Source of the DNA: Nageia nagi | Lineage: Eukaryota; Pinophyta | Direction: 5' to 3' | NCBI GenBank assembly: GCA_050084985.1 | Contig: JBITNC010000001.1 | Coordinates: 133,672,001-133,736,000 of the forward strand | DNA: 64,000 nt | Shown: piece by piece, positions 22,690 through 34,918 of the stretch | How the letters are laid out: the number at the start of each line of letters is the position of its first letter | Numbering within the stretch: position 1 is the stretch's first letter | Notes under the pieces: generated by a model | What the model was told of the DNA's origin: nothing | Seen by the model: the letters and a program-made list of their open reading frames with translations, nothing else | The model's database searches: none | Made by a program: the position numbers and the translations under genes

Positions 22690-23530
22690 GACATATGACA
22701 AAGATATCATCCAACACATAGTTGAACTTGAGCTAGATGTTAAACCATATAAACAAAAGTAGAGACCTGTAAATACAAAAATAGAAGAAGATATGAAATA
22801 GGAGTTAATAAAACTCCTTGATTCAAAAATCATTTATCCTATTAAGCATTCTTTTTGGTTTGCAAATTTAGTTCCTATAAGAAAGAAAAATGGAGAAATC
22901 ATACTCTAAAGTGTCCCTAAAAGATAATTATCCTCTCCCTCCTATCGATTAGATCCTGCATATAATAGGCAAAGCTTGTTATTTTTCAATGATTGATGGT
23001 TACTCAAGATTTAACCAAATTTAGGTAAAGAATGAAGATAAATTCAAGACAACATTTATGACTAAATGGGGTACATTTTCTTTTCAAAGGATGCCATTTG
23101 GTCTTTCTAATGCAAGAACTACTTTTCAAAGAGCCATGGATCATGTATTTGGTGAGAAAATAAATAAGATCATATTGATTTATATAGAAGATATCACTAT
23201 CTTCTCCAAAAGTAGAAGTGATCATCTAGAATATCTGAGATTAGTCTTTGAAAAATGCATGAAGTTTGACATTTTAATCAACCCAAAAAAGTCAATTTTT
23301 ATGATCAACCAAAGAAACTTACTTGACCATATTGTCTCAAAGGAAGGGCTAGCAATTGATCCAAATAGAGTAAAAGCTATAGAAGCATTGCCACTACCCT
23401 CTAACAAGAAGGCCTTACAATCATTCTTTGGTCATATCAATTTTGTTAAGAAATTTATTAATAACTTTTTAGAAATTGTATCACCAATCACTTCTATGCT
23501 AAAAAAAGATGCTATATTTTTCTAGTCATG
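22690..23530 (+). pseudogene. Element 2 reverse transcriptase pseudogene
   Basis: Begins HIVELELDVKPYKQK (the IPL...KP..Q..R block) and continues through FWFANLVPIRKKNGEI. After a frame change near 22900 it passes TKWGTFSFQRMPFGLSNARTTF and YIEDITIFSK at 23181 (catalytic YxDD as YIED). HIVSKEGLAIDPNRVKAIEALP and LQSFFGHINFVKKFI mark the thumb and connection. The first catalytic Asp of YxDD is Glu in this copy. Stops and at least one shift in the fingers region show loss of function. Confidence 0.88.
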
Positions 23531-23880
23531 TGAAGCAAAAATAGCCTTCAAAGAGATAAAGAAGGCTATAACAGAAGCTCCTGTGCCTAAAAATCCTAAT
23601 ATCTCAAAAGATTTCATCATGTATGCACATGAAAAAAATAGGAGCATTGCTACAATTCTTGCATATAAGGATGATAATAATGAGGAACATCCAATTGCCT
23701 TTCATAGTCAAACATTGCATCAACACCAAAAAAGGTACTCATTTATTAAAAAGCAAGTGTTTTTCATTATTAAAGGACTTAAAAAGTTCAAGCATTATGT
23801 CTCTACAATATAATCCTTGTATATGCTATTCATCTAGATGTAAAAAATTATATTATACAAGGAGATCTAGGTGAAGGAAG
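23531..23880 (+). pseudogene. Element 2 conventional RNase H pseudogene
   Basis: Follows the RT directly: FIMYAHEKNRSIATILAYKDD, HPIAFHSQTLHQHQKRYSF and KQVFFIIKGLKKFKHYV. This is the gypsy RNase H (Y..D.S..A.g..L.Q) with the first Asp replaced by His. The usual catalytic set has decayed, as also in other Tat elements, where the second RNase H is thought to take over activity. Confidence 0.75.
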
Positions 23881-24089
23881 AGCTGGTTGGATTACTAAGA
23901 TAATGGAATATGATATAGAGATTAAGCCAACCAAGCTGATCAAAAGCAAAGCTCTCTATAAAATTATGGCTAAAACTTCACATATGATTGCTCTAATGGA
24001 AGATGAGCAACAACTTAATTAGGAAAGTGATTGGATTAAGTAAATTATTATTTATTTTCAAATGGGTAAGTGTCCTAAATCTCTAGATA

Positions 24090-25340
24090 AATTTCAGAAA
24101 ATGAGGTTCAAGTTGCATGCCCTTAAATTTGTTATGATAGATGACTACTTGTATAGAAATTTTTTTGATCAAACCCTTCTAAGATGTGTGATTGAATATG
24201 AATTCTAAAGAATATTGTATTAATTTCATTATGGATTCTTTAGCGAGAATTATAGTGTACCTACTATAGTAGCAAAGGTGTTACAAGTAGGATATTATTG
24301 GCCCATGATATTTTAGGATTCATTTACGATTGCATGGGAATGTGATAAGTGTAATAGGTTTATGGGAAAGAGAAGATAAGCTATCATGCCTCTTAGAATT
24401 ATGGTGGTTGAAGAGCTCTTTCAATAGTGGGGTATGGACTTTATTGGTGTCATAAACCCTAATTCCTTGGTACACCAAAAATTTATTTTAACTATAAAAG
24501 ATTATTTCACTAGATGGTCAGAGGCTATACCATGTAAAAATGTAGATCAAGAAGCGATAATGGAAATGATTAAAAGAATAATCACCTACTTTGGAATCCC
24601 ATAAACTATAGTGTAAAATAATGGTTTGACATTTACCATAGGTAATCTATCAAGCTTTGTAGCTCAATATGGAATCTACTAGTTATTCTCTTCAAACTAT
24701 TACCTACAGGGTAATGAGTTAACTAAATTAACTAACAAAAATTTAACCTAGATCATTAAGAGAATAATTTAAAGGAATCCCAAATAGTTGCATACATAGT
24801 TGAACTATGCATTATGGATTAATAAAATTAGTATAAAATTAGCAATAAAGACATCCCCATATGCATTGGTATATGGCAAAAGGCCAATGTTGCCAGTACA
24901 CATGGAGTTACCAGCTTTAAAAATCCTACAAGAAATGGAAAACCATGAGTTTGAGCCATTATAGTCTAGATATAATTAGCCCCTAAAATTGGAAGAAGAT
25001 TAGAATAAAGCATATGAGTCATTCCAACATCACTAGCACATCGTTAAGAGCTGATTTGATAAGAAAAAGTATTCTCAAGTGAAGTTTGAATCATTTGATA
25101 TTATCCTAAAATGGGATGAGGAAAGAGTAAAACCTGGAAGACACAAAAAATTTGACTCTCTTAGGAGCAGGATTTACATCATTACCCAGGCCATGCAAAA
25201 TAATTTGTTCAAGTTACAAGATGTTACCTATTCCCATCAATAGGATCTCTTTAAAACATTACCATCAATATGATCTGTTTAAAACATTACCGATTGATGA
25301 AGTAAACTTGCATTCCCTACAAGACATTATATAGAGTAAA
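24090..25340 (+). pseudogene. Element 2 integrase pseudogene
   Basis: The N-terminal zinc region gives FHYGFFSENY (H..GFFGGH in the family), VGYYWPMIF and CDKCNRF. The catalytic core reads WGMDFIGVINP (first Asp), FTRWSEAIPCKN, and NNGLTFT (second Asp changed to Asn), followed by GNELTKLTNKNL (Glu region). The C-terminal SPYALVYGKRPMLPVHMELPAL and a FDKKKYSQVKFESFD segment are typical of Tat integrases. The region ends near 25335 with a stop. A 29-base direct repeat lies in the tail (about 25230-25290). Confidence 0.82.
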
Positions 25341-25872
25341 TATTATGAATATTTATTTCAAAAATAAAATAATATGTATATATTGTTGCATAGTTTTTAG
25401 AAAATAAAATAGTATTTAATGATCAAATTTAATTCAGTATTATTAGGAGTCAATGTTAGCATATTACCTAGCTATCAACTTTAATTTAGCTTAGTCAAGA
25501 GTTAATGTTAGCATGGTGCTCAGTTGTCACTAAATAAAATAGCATTTAAGAAAATATGTCCTTAGATTTCATGAACCATCATACAAGTACAATAAATTAA
25601 ATCTAGTATACTTTGAAATTACTAATCCAACCTATGCCAACTCAATTGATACAATGTGTGGGTCTCAAGATCTTCAATAAGTAATTACCATTAATAAAAA
25701 TCTTATCAACCTTGGATAAATAAAACTCCTTCCATACTCTTTTAGTTTAACACTTAGCAAATCTTGAGCACTCAAGTTTTTAGAGCATTCAGAGCTGAAA
25801 GATTTTAGAGCCGAGTTGTATTGAGAAAGAGAGAAGTTGCAGGACCTCACATTGCCTAGCTTGTTATTTTTA
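25341..25872 (+). other. Spacer between integrase and extra ORF, element 2
   Basis: No domain recognised. Two diverged copies of a segment containing gagtcaatgttagcat and gagttaatgttagcat lie at 25440-25520. The minus-strand ORF across 25674-25955 has no recognisable content. Confidence 0.4.
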
Positions 25873-28800
25873 ATGATAACACAAGGTTCAAACAAAGGTG
25901 ATAATATCATGGTGACCTCTAAATCATCCTCTATAACTAAAGTGGAACAAATCAAAACTAACCTTCTCTCTCTACAAGAAGAATATCTTAAGAATGCACT
26001 AGGAGTGAACTAGACTGACATGGGAGTAATCAATCACATGGATACATGGAGAGCTAACCCTAGCTGTGTTCTATTGAATCTTAACACACCTAAAGTGAGA
26101 AAAAAAAGGAAAATATCTTATTCATTCTAGAAGAGATGTCATGATAGATCAAGGTTTAGCATATTATGTGCCTTATGAATCTTTCACCTACCCTAAGCTC
26201 ACGTACTCCCTAGCACATAGGCATCATCAAAAGGGGTACCAAATTGGTATGTTCAAGAGCACTAAAGAGGGAGATGCTTTTGAGCTAGTATTTGAAGCCA
26301 TGCTAGATTACTCTCCTAACTCCATTATCCAAGCATTTGCTATTCCAATATATTGGACATTTCATGTTAAAAAACAAATTGATTTGAAAAAGGAGAAGCA
26401 TGATTTTTACATCAATCAAGATGAGATGCTAAGCTAGATTAGTGGGAGATACTAGGATAGTAGAAAAGTAACTCTTATCAAGCTAACAAATAGCTCTTTT
26501 TGAAAAAAACAAAGATAGAGAAGTGCTACAGGCACTCATAATCATTTTTGGAAAGAACACCCAAATAGAAGTAGATGAAGCCATGGTGCGCATGGCCTAT
26601 AATATCTTAGAAGCCCATGTCTACTATGATTTCTTAGATTTCATAACTAGAGAAATTAAAAGATGTTTATTCAACATAGAAAAATCAAAAAATCATATTT
26701 CAAAAATTCTTCCTATCTCTAGTGGCTTTTTTCCATCAAAATTTGGAAAAATTTATAAATGCAAGGCTCCCAATTGAGCCAACTAGTTCTAGTGTTGTGA
26801 TGGTGCTAATTGACCTGATGGTGCTAGTTTTGACCAAGTTGAATGGATCCTACTATGAGTTTATGGACAAGTTCTATGCAATTGCAATTAAAATTTTGAT
26901 TGAAAAACTCCCTAGTAGGCTACGCAAGAGCATAATAAGAGAGCTACAAGGTGGGAATAAAATCGATGACTAGTACTTCTTGAAAAACTGCACCATAGTA
27001 ATAAGGTATAGGTATTTTTAAAAACCCTTCTTTTTGCCTAAATATATTACCCTTCAATTGTGTTCAATAGATATGGGTAGGCAAATTTGTCCTATAAAGA
27101 GTAAATATGAGGTTGGGGGTAATTTTAAGTCTATTGTAAATATACTAGCATCTATTAAGAATTTTACTCTTTTAGAAATAGGATGTACAGATAGTATTAC
27201 CCAATTAATTGTACAAAATTTCAAATTAGATAAGGTGGGAACTACATGGATGTATGAACCATCAAGGGAAATGACTCAGTTCATAAGGAATAGCAAGAAA
27301 TGTCTAGCATTCATCCATTATAGTAGGCCTCATATTAAATATTTTGTAAATAAAATCAAGTAGGAGGTAGAATTGTACCCAGATTGAGAATTTGTACCCC
27401 TAAATAAAGCCTAAATGGCTCTAGAAGGGATAAGGAAATATAGAAACTGAGATAATAAGAGGCAAAATTTTATTCTCAACCTAGAGTTCCTCACCCTATT
27501 AGCATATCTTGGGTGGGGTGCTAATAAAATTCATTATTTTATAAGATTCAGATTTGAATACACCACAAAAATTCATGAAATTGAAGGTGAATTGCTTGAA
27601 AAATTCAAATATGATAAATATTGGGAGGCAGAGTATTCTAAATATCCTCTACTAGAGTTGTGATAGACTCTTTCTCCTCATTTTCATGGGAAACCTACTA
27701 CAAAGGAGAAGATAGTGCAAATAGAGCAAACATTTGGCACGGTTTGAGTCCCAAAGAAGGGACAACAAAACCCTTTGAACACCACCATTTATTTTCAAAA
27801 ACCTTCTCCCAAAAAGAAAAGAAAAATTCAAACTTTTGATCAAAGAGATTAGACATTAAAGAAGGAGAAAAAGCCCATTAAAAAGCCTCAAACAACTACA
27901 GCAAGGTCACAATCACAAATGATTGTACCTTCACCTTCAAAGGTAATGGAAGAAGTTCCAAAGTTGGTCATACAAGAAGTAGAAATTTTTAATCCAAAAG
28001 AGTTTAAAGATCCGCAAGATATAGAAGCTAGTGATGTAGGACAAGTTCAATTATAATATTAATAATAAACCCCAACAAAGGAATAAAGCTAGATGCAACA
28101 AAGCAAGGAAAGTGTACCTAAGGCCGAAAAGATAGTAATAAGGGTACTCGAAGGAGGATTGAAAGATGATAGAGATGATGATGATGAATTTAAAAAGAAG
28201 GAATCTAACCTAATGGATAAGCCTAAGGAACAAGGTGAGGCAATGGAAGAGGCTAAACCTGAACTAGAAGTCTAGCAGTTAACTCCTCCCTAGCAATCCC
28301 AACCAATTTAACAAGCTGAGATACCTATTGCAAGTGAAATTATTCCCACTCATTATTTTATTTCTATTACCTCGCAAGGGGAAATAAAATCTATTTTTTC
28401 TATAGAAATTGTAGAGCCCATTGATTGGGTAACTTTTGTAAATAAATATTCTATGCTCCCTAAGTAATAGTCAAGAATTTTGAGCAAAGTAACAGAGATG
28501 GAAGATATGAAAATTGCTTAAATGCCTTTCAAAGAAGGGCATCTGGATCTTACTCCCATGGTAGTTATAGATATAAATATGTAGAGTGCACCAACTATTT
28601 ACTAGTCCAAATTTCTAGTAAATACTTCAATGGTAATTGGAAAAAGTCTTCAATCAATGAAGACTAAAATAGAGAAATTGAATAAAAGATTGACCAATAT
28701 AAGAAATACTCCTCCCTTAAGGATAAAATAATAGCTAGGTTGCAAAACAAAAACAAAGATTTGATTATAAATCTTGAGAAGCAAAAAATAAAATTTGATA

Positions 28801-29760
28801 AGAGCATGGCAACATCAAAAGCTAAGCTAGATACTATGAACCAAGTGATAGAAGAACTCAAAGCTCAGATTGAAGTTATGGATTCTTAGAAGATAAAATA
28901 GATTAAGGCCAAGATGCAGATAGTCAGTGTAGTAAATAAAGTTTAGATAATGCAAAGTTGTTACTACTAATTGAGAATTTTAGAAAATCCTTGGTAGAAC
29001 AAGTTGGTGATGAAATGATAACATTATCTCACTTGCATCTACTCAAGGAGGAAGCTATACAAGCCATTAAAGAATTTCATGCTCAAAGTGCTCTTCATAA
29101 GCTAGTTCTAGATATACCCAAAAAGGTTTTAGAAAGGATGTAAGTTCGATTAAGGATAGTGACTAAGAAGAAGTTCACCATAGTCCCCTCTAAGCCAAAA
29201 TAGTTGTATATCAAAATAATTCAAGAAATTTGTGATCTCCAAAGTTTAGTATTCAATATGGACATAAAAAAACACCAGCTCATAATAGAGTTGGGATTTA
29301 TTAACAAATTCTTTAATTCTTTAGTTGAAATAAAATCTTCCAAAATATGGGAAGAGTAAAATGTACAGGGTAGTGCTGCCAATTGGGTAGCCAATACCAT
29401 TCAATTTTTGGAATAATTTTTTTCTAAGACACAAATCTCAGACCTCTAGCAAATATGGCTTAGGACACCATTGTAAAAATTTTCAATGCTAGAAGGCTAG
29501 ATAGTGTCTTGGAAGGCTTTAGAGTAGATACTAAGAAGATTAAGGTATCCCTCATCCTCTCACAACATGATTATAAAGAATTGAGTAAACTAAATAAAAG
29601 GACATAGGCATTCCTCCCTCCATAAATGGTGGTAGCAATTGAGACTACAACCAGATCCACTTCTGGGAAAGCTTTTGGAAGCAATAGTTGATGGGTTCTT
29701 TTCTCCAACAAGCGAAGACCCCAAAGAGCTATTAGAAGATTGTATTCCTTCAAAATAACA
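25873..29760 (+). pseudogene. Element 2 extra ORF after pol (about 1290 codons, unknown protein)
   Basis: A broken but near-continuous coding track starts at ATG 25873 (or 25909) and runs into the first bases of the 3' LTR. It is recognised as coding because element 5 carries a homologous protein on the minus strand (63997-61520) with amino acid conservation despite stops. Shared segments include EEYLKNxLGV, TFHVKKQIDLKKEKxDFY, KxTQIEVDEAMxxMAYNIxEAH, MPFKEGxLDxxPM, FLVNTSMV and WEE-NVQG. The amino half is globular, the middle is acidic and lysine-rich (28120-28290), and 28600-28870 reads as a coiled coil. No signal peptide or membrane segment was seen, so an envelope function is not supported. 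It could be a Tat-type additional ORF of unknown role. Frames change at least four times. Confidence 0.65.
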
Positions 29761-30716
29761 CTCAAAATTTGGATAATTCTATTTTTTATTCTTTATTACC
29801 CAAGAGTTGTGTATATAAGAGTACCCGAGGGAACATTATTCTTTTAGAGTCTTCATGAGTTGTAAAGTTTTGTATTCTTTCATCATAAATCCCCCCTCTT
29901 CTTATTTCTTTTCTTTAGGGTGTTGGGAGTCATTTTTTTTATTATTACCTAGGAATTATATGAATAATGTCACCTAGGAATTTTTTCATTCTTTAGTACA
30001 TGGGGACTATATAAATCAAGTTACTTGAAAGTTATGTCAATAAGACTTGTGTCAATTTTGTATTCTTTTATTCTTTAATGATCAGGAGTTGAGAGTTCCC
30101 AAGAATCATGTCATCTTCTACAAGTATACTCAAGAAGTCATGTATGTAAAAGTTCCCAGAGTCATATTTATTACCATAGAGTCTTTAAGAATTATTGGCA
30201 TAAATGTCCAAAACTTGTACATATTTAGAGTTCCAATTTTGAAGAATATCAATAATGCTCGATGATTTTGAAAGATGATGTCATAATTTTTGATCAAAAT
30301 TAGTAGGTCTCAAAGCAAGTAATGGTGGGTGCAAATTTTTGAAGAATATCAATAGAGCTCGATGATTTTAGAAGATGATGTCATATTTTTTTATGAAAAT
30401 CAAAAAGTCCTATAGAAATCAGAATTTTGATAGAGCTCATTGATCATAAGAAATGCAATCATGATTTTCAACTAAAATCAACAGGTCTTAAAAGAATCAG
30501 ATCATCAATAGAGCTTGAAAGAAGAACATAGAGCCTACCAAGTAAGTGGAAGAGTAATGCATGAGAAAGAACACTCGGGTCTACTTCATTTTAGGTGTTT
30601 GACTTCTAGGGCCTTGTTAATATGTCAACACCAACTCATTTCCACATAACAGTGGTAATTCTTCTTGATCCAAGTGAACATAATGTCTACCAACCATCAT
30701 TACTTTGATTGCTAAC
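29741..30716 (+). repeat. 3' LTR of element 2, left part
   Basis: Opens TGTATTCCTTC after the A/G-rich stretch attagaaga and aligns with 17207 onward. It is cut at 30716 by element 3, and ctaac (30712-30716) is the target duplication. The motif array continues here (TGATGTCA at 30276). Confidence 0.85.
30712..30716. repeat. Target site duplication ctaac, left of element 3
   Basis: ctaac at 30712-30716 and 50182-50186 flank the LTR ends exactly. Removing element 3 and one copy restores the alignment with the intact 5' LTR of element 2 at about 18265. Confidence 0.95.
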
Positions 30717-33138
30717 TGTAGACACTCAAAATAAACCCTATCTTTAATTTAATAAATAAATAAATAAAACAAGTATTTTTTCTAATATATATCATATTAA
30801 AATAATTGTTGATTAAGATTGTGTAATATATGCACCGTGAACAATCTTAACCAAAGTAAATCAAGAACAGACTATGGGGATAGTCTGATCTCCAGAGAAG
30901 GCCAGTTCTTTATCTACGAGGCATAGAAAAAGTAACAGGAAAGGAAATAAAAAGGAGTAGAGTGTGAGGAATTTAAGCAAAAGACTTAGGGTAACAAGAG
31001 AGAAAGCAAAGGTGGATCACTAGTTCAGCGCGGGCTTTCACAGTGTGTGAAACCTTGGCCTGAATCTAGTGTAGCAGCTATAGTACAAGCTCTTACTCTT
31101 TAATAGTTTCCCAGCTTTACTCTACCATGTAACAGACATAGTTATACTAGCAACTCGCAATTATCATTCAGGAAACAAGCCAAGCTGCCATGACGTAACC
31201 AAATTAAGAATGACAATTACGAATGCTAGATAAGAAAGGTCAAGATGGTTTCATATTACTGATAAAAACTACAGGTCTTTGAGAACAAATGTAAAGAGCA
31301 ATACTAGGTTTCTGACCCTTCTTTCACTTTATTTTCATATACTTATACTATAGTAACGATAATTACAAGAATTGCAGAATAGAAATATTTATAAAAATAG
31401 CTTCAATATTCTAGCCTTCTTTTAACTGATACTACCTACATACGCCACTTGGTAGAATATTACAAAAATGGGGTAGATTGTAGATGATACAGCTTCTTAA
31501 TAACTATGATCTGATCTCTCGCTAGCCTCATCTCTACATTCCAGAATGCTCTACTCACCGACTCTGACTATTTGATCACTCCTTGATGACCTCATCACTT
31601 TCAGGACCTGGTTTCATTAAAAAATGTGAACATTGTTCTCCCAGTGACATCATCTTCATACTTTCAGAATGCTCTACTCATCGGATCCAGCTATTTGATC
31701 ACTCCTTGATGACCTCATCACTTTCGGGACCCATTTTCATTCAAAAATGTTAACATTGTTCTCCCAATGATGTCATCTTCATACTTCTGAAATGCTCTAC
31801 TCATCGGCTTCGGTTATTTGATCACTCCTTGCTGACCTCATCATCTTCAGAACCTAGGCTTTTCCATAATTGAGCTTTATCATTTACTTTTAGAACACTT
31901 AATTTACGAGCTCCAGCTTCTTCGATTATCTCTTGCTGACCTCACCTCTTCCGAAACCTGGGCTTTTCCATAACTAAGCTTTATCCTTTCTTCTGTGACA
32001 TTATCATTTCATTCCGGAATGCTTTATATACTAACTCTGGCCTATTTTGTTTGCTCCAGAAAAACTCCCGGGGATCTTAAAATGAACTCATGATTGCAAG
32101 TAAAGTACATCGGGGCTTCAATAAAGAATTTATTATGTATTATAACTCCTTATAAAAGCATTAAATAAGATTTAAAATTATAATATCGTATCAATCTTTT
32201 TGAACATATATAAAACAAGTGGTCTTATGACCCTTGTCATCAAAAAATGACCATAGAGTGACCATTTTATAAAATTGCTAAGTAATCGATGACGATCCGA
32301 TATGATCTCTCAGGATCGTTGACGATCCATGAACAGTTAAACAACAAACAAATCTAAGCCTGGAATAGCCTAGGACGTATAATTTGTAATCATGGATACA
32401 GATGGAAGATAACAACACCTCAAAATTTAGTTCGAGAGGTTACCTGGAATCTTGGGATGCCAAAACAAATGAATAACAAACCTTGAAGCTTATAAATTGA
32501 AGCTTTTTACGTGAACAAAGGGACCCAATCTGACTGTAGCGAAGCTCTGCTGAAATCAAATCAGGAGATTATTAGCAAAAGGTTGTAAGCTTGATTAATA
32601 GCAAATCTCATATCAATTATATTTCTATATTATGTTATTCATTTGCTAATTAATATGTATGAACAGGTATGCTTTTGATGTTTTGTTCATTTTCTGTGTG
32701 CAGGGTCAATACAGAAAAAGAATGATGGAAGTAAGTGTGAAAGAGAACAACAAGGAATAGACAAAAACACTTCAAAATTATGTGAAGATTACTCTAGTGC
32801 ATACAGAGCCGATCATTAATGATTCAAAGATTGATCGATGGTGATTCACCAGATCGATAACAAAGGCCAAAGGTTTACAATGAACATAATGATGGCGTAG
32901 AGAATGCAAAGTCATGCTTTAATCGTTACCAATCCGCACTGATTGTTACCAATCCATAATGATCGCTGTCGATGCTGATTAAAATAGATCAATAAAAACT
33001 CACTTTTTGAATTCAAATACTTTAGAATATAATATCATTATTATTATTGATGTGTATTGTCGAATATGTTCATGATTAATTATGTTGAATGATTTATCTT
33101 TCTAAATTGCATTTTAGGTTCATAATTTGATATACATA
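30717..33138 (+). repeat. 5' LTR of element 3
   Basis: 2422 bases, starting TGTAGACACTC and ending TATACATA (TATACACA in the 3' copy). It contains a 123-base tandem array (31545-31870) and more degenerate units after it, a TGACGTAA word at 31194, TGACATCA/TGATGTCA words, TATA-like words at 32151 and 32207, and several atcgttgacgat-type palindromes (32283-32330). Confidence 0.95.
31545..31870. repeat. 123-base tandem repeat in element 3 LTR
   Basis: The word aatgctctactca begins units at 31545, 31668 and 31791, exactly 123 bases apart, with a partial third unit and more diverged relatives to about 32070. Each unit carries TGATGACCTCATCA (a perfect 6-base inverted repeat around CC, at 31584 and 31707) and TGACATCA or TGATGTCA (31645, 31768). 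The same array is present in the 3' LTR from about 48587. Confidence 0.85.
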
Positions 33139-33141
33139 ATC

Positions 33142-33158
33142 TGGCGCTAGAAGGAGGG
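33142..33158 (+). other. Primer binding site of element 3
   Basis: tggcgctagaaggaggg begins three bases after the LTR end. The TGGCGC opening and position are those of Tat/Athila-type PBSs that use a non-initiator tRNA. I cannot name the tRNA without a tRNA set to search. Confidence 0.75.
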
Positions 33159-34918
33159 CCCCTTGCATGCATTTCAGAAAATTGAAGCAAAAATAGGATC
33201 AATTGCATATTGTTTTGGTTTTATTTTTAAATCTGTTTGCATCTTGTGGAATTACATACTAACTTAATCTATTTGATATGTTGCTTTGTTTTTGTTTTCT
33301 GTGTTCTCTGGATCGTCGACGATTATGCTATAATCGGTAACGATCTCTGTGAAATCGTCAACGATCTCTGAAAAATCGGTATGTTTTATAATCCGACCTA
33401 GATATAGTAAGTGTAATTATATATTTAAAATGATAGTCGGTAAAACTGTGTGTGATCTCTCTGCTTAAAATGCATTTAGGAAATGGGTAGTAAAAGGTTA
33501 AATGCATTTGTTATTAATTTATTTTATGTATAATGTTATGTATTTATTTTCCATGTTTTGGGTATAGGGTACATATACATTAAATACTTTTTATCTTGTC
33601 TAATTATGCTCTCCCTTTGCGCTTCGTGCGATCTAAGGTGATCAGAATAGACTTGATAAGAAGGGGTAATTAATTATTATTTTCTTTTGTATTCACATTA
33701 TCATTAATTTCACATATAATCACCTCTTACCAAGTCTTCCCTTACCACTCCATTGGAGGTCGAAGGGATATGTGACTAGTAAGAGGAAGTAATTTACTAC
33801 ACATAATACTTCCATTATTGGAAGGAGTAAATGAACCACACTTAATTTGAAATGAACCTAAGGTAAATGAATCGGGTTTTTGGGTAGTTTAATCATATTA
33901 AAAGGTTAATGAATTTGGGGGAATTTGAATACATTAAGTACTTTCACTTGACAAAGTATGCTCTCACTTTTGCACTTATGCGATCTTAAGTGATCAGAAA
34001 TAAGTTAAGTGAAAGAGGTAAAATTTATTCACATTTCATTTTTGGAAATATAATTCACATTAAAACTCTTAAAGATGTCTGCCCTTACCACTCCATTGGA
34101 GGTCGAAGGGATATGTGACTCTTGGAGGAGTAATTGAACCTCATTTAATTAATTTATTTACACTTAACAGCTTCTTACCAAGTCTACTCTTACCACTCCA
34201 TTGGAGGTCGAAGAGATATGTGACTAGTAAGAAGAGGAAATTTATCACACATAATACTTCCACAACTGGAAGAGGTTAATGAACATCATTAATAGGTTGG
34301 ATAATGAATCACATTATAATTAAAAAGAACAACGGGGTTTACTAAGGTCAACACTCACTTAAAATAAACTTTGATTACATCACATTAAGATTAAGATAAG
34401 TAAATGGACATGAATGTTTGGGAGGGTAGTATGCATAAATGTATCTTACTTGTTAAATGCATTTCATAAGGCCTTAAGAAATAATTGAACATTAACGAGT
34501 TGGATGTCACTAACAACCGTTAATTCTTACTTCTTTGTAACCACCGACATAATGCACTTGAAACCATAGAGCCGATTACATTTGGAAGTGATGACCAAGG
34601 TAACTTTCCTTTAGGTAGGAGTCAAAAAAGAGACTCATCTAGAACCAAGCCAAAAGCCATAGAAACTTGCAAATGTTAGAATTACCCAACCTACCTTGTT
34701 TAACACTTGAATAGTCAAAACAAATTAGGAAAATTAAAAAGATTAAAAATAAACAACTCATATCGTTCATTTAATTTAGACATTAAAAATATGCAAAAAA
34801 GTTAAAAAAGATAAGCACATCGTTAAAAGTAGGTTTGCATATAAGCTGTTTGTGCATTAAATTGTTTTCTTGAAAATATAATCTAAAAGATAAAAATAGA
34901 GTTTCTTGTTTACGATGT
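33159..34918 (+). other. Structured leader of element 3
   Basis: 1.76 kb without a domain. It contains three copies of a 37-base block beginning cttaccactccattggaggt at 33741, 34084 and 34189. Two of these sit inside longer inverted repeats (cctcttac...gtaagagg at 33723-33785 and cttcttac...gtaagaag at 34171-34234). Two copies of a tgcgatctaaggtgatcag-like block lie at about 33627 and 33976. Words related to atcgtcgacgat and atcggtaacgat occur at 33309-33375. The layout suggests RNA hairpins, perhaps packaging or dimerisation signals. Confidence 0.6.

Noticed and set aside
25873-29760. Envelope gene in element 2
   Set aside because: The position suits env, but no signal peptide, membrane helix or cleavage site is visible. 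Called an extra ORF of unknown function.
31545-31870. Regularly spaced repeats that could suggest a CRISPR array
   Set aside because: The 123-base units are contiguous tandem repeats inside an LTR, present in both LTRs, without unique spacers, in a plant retrotransposon.
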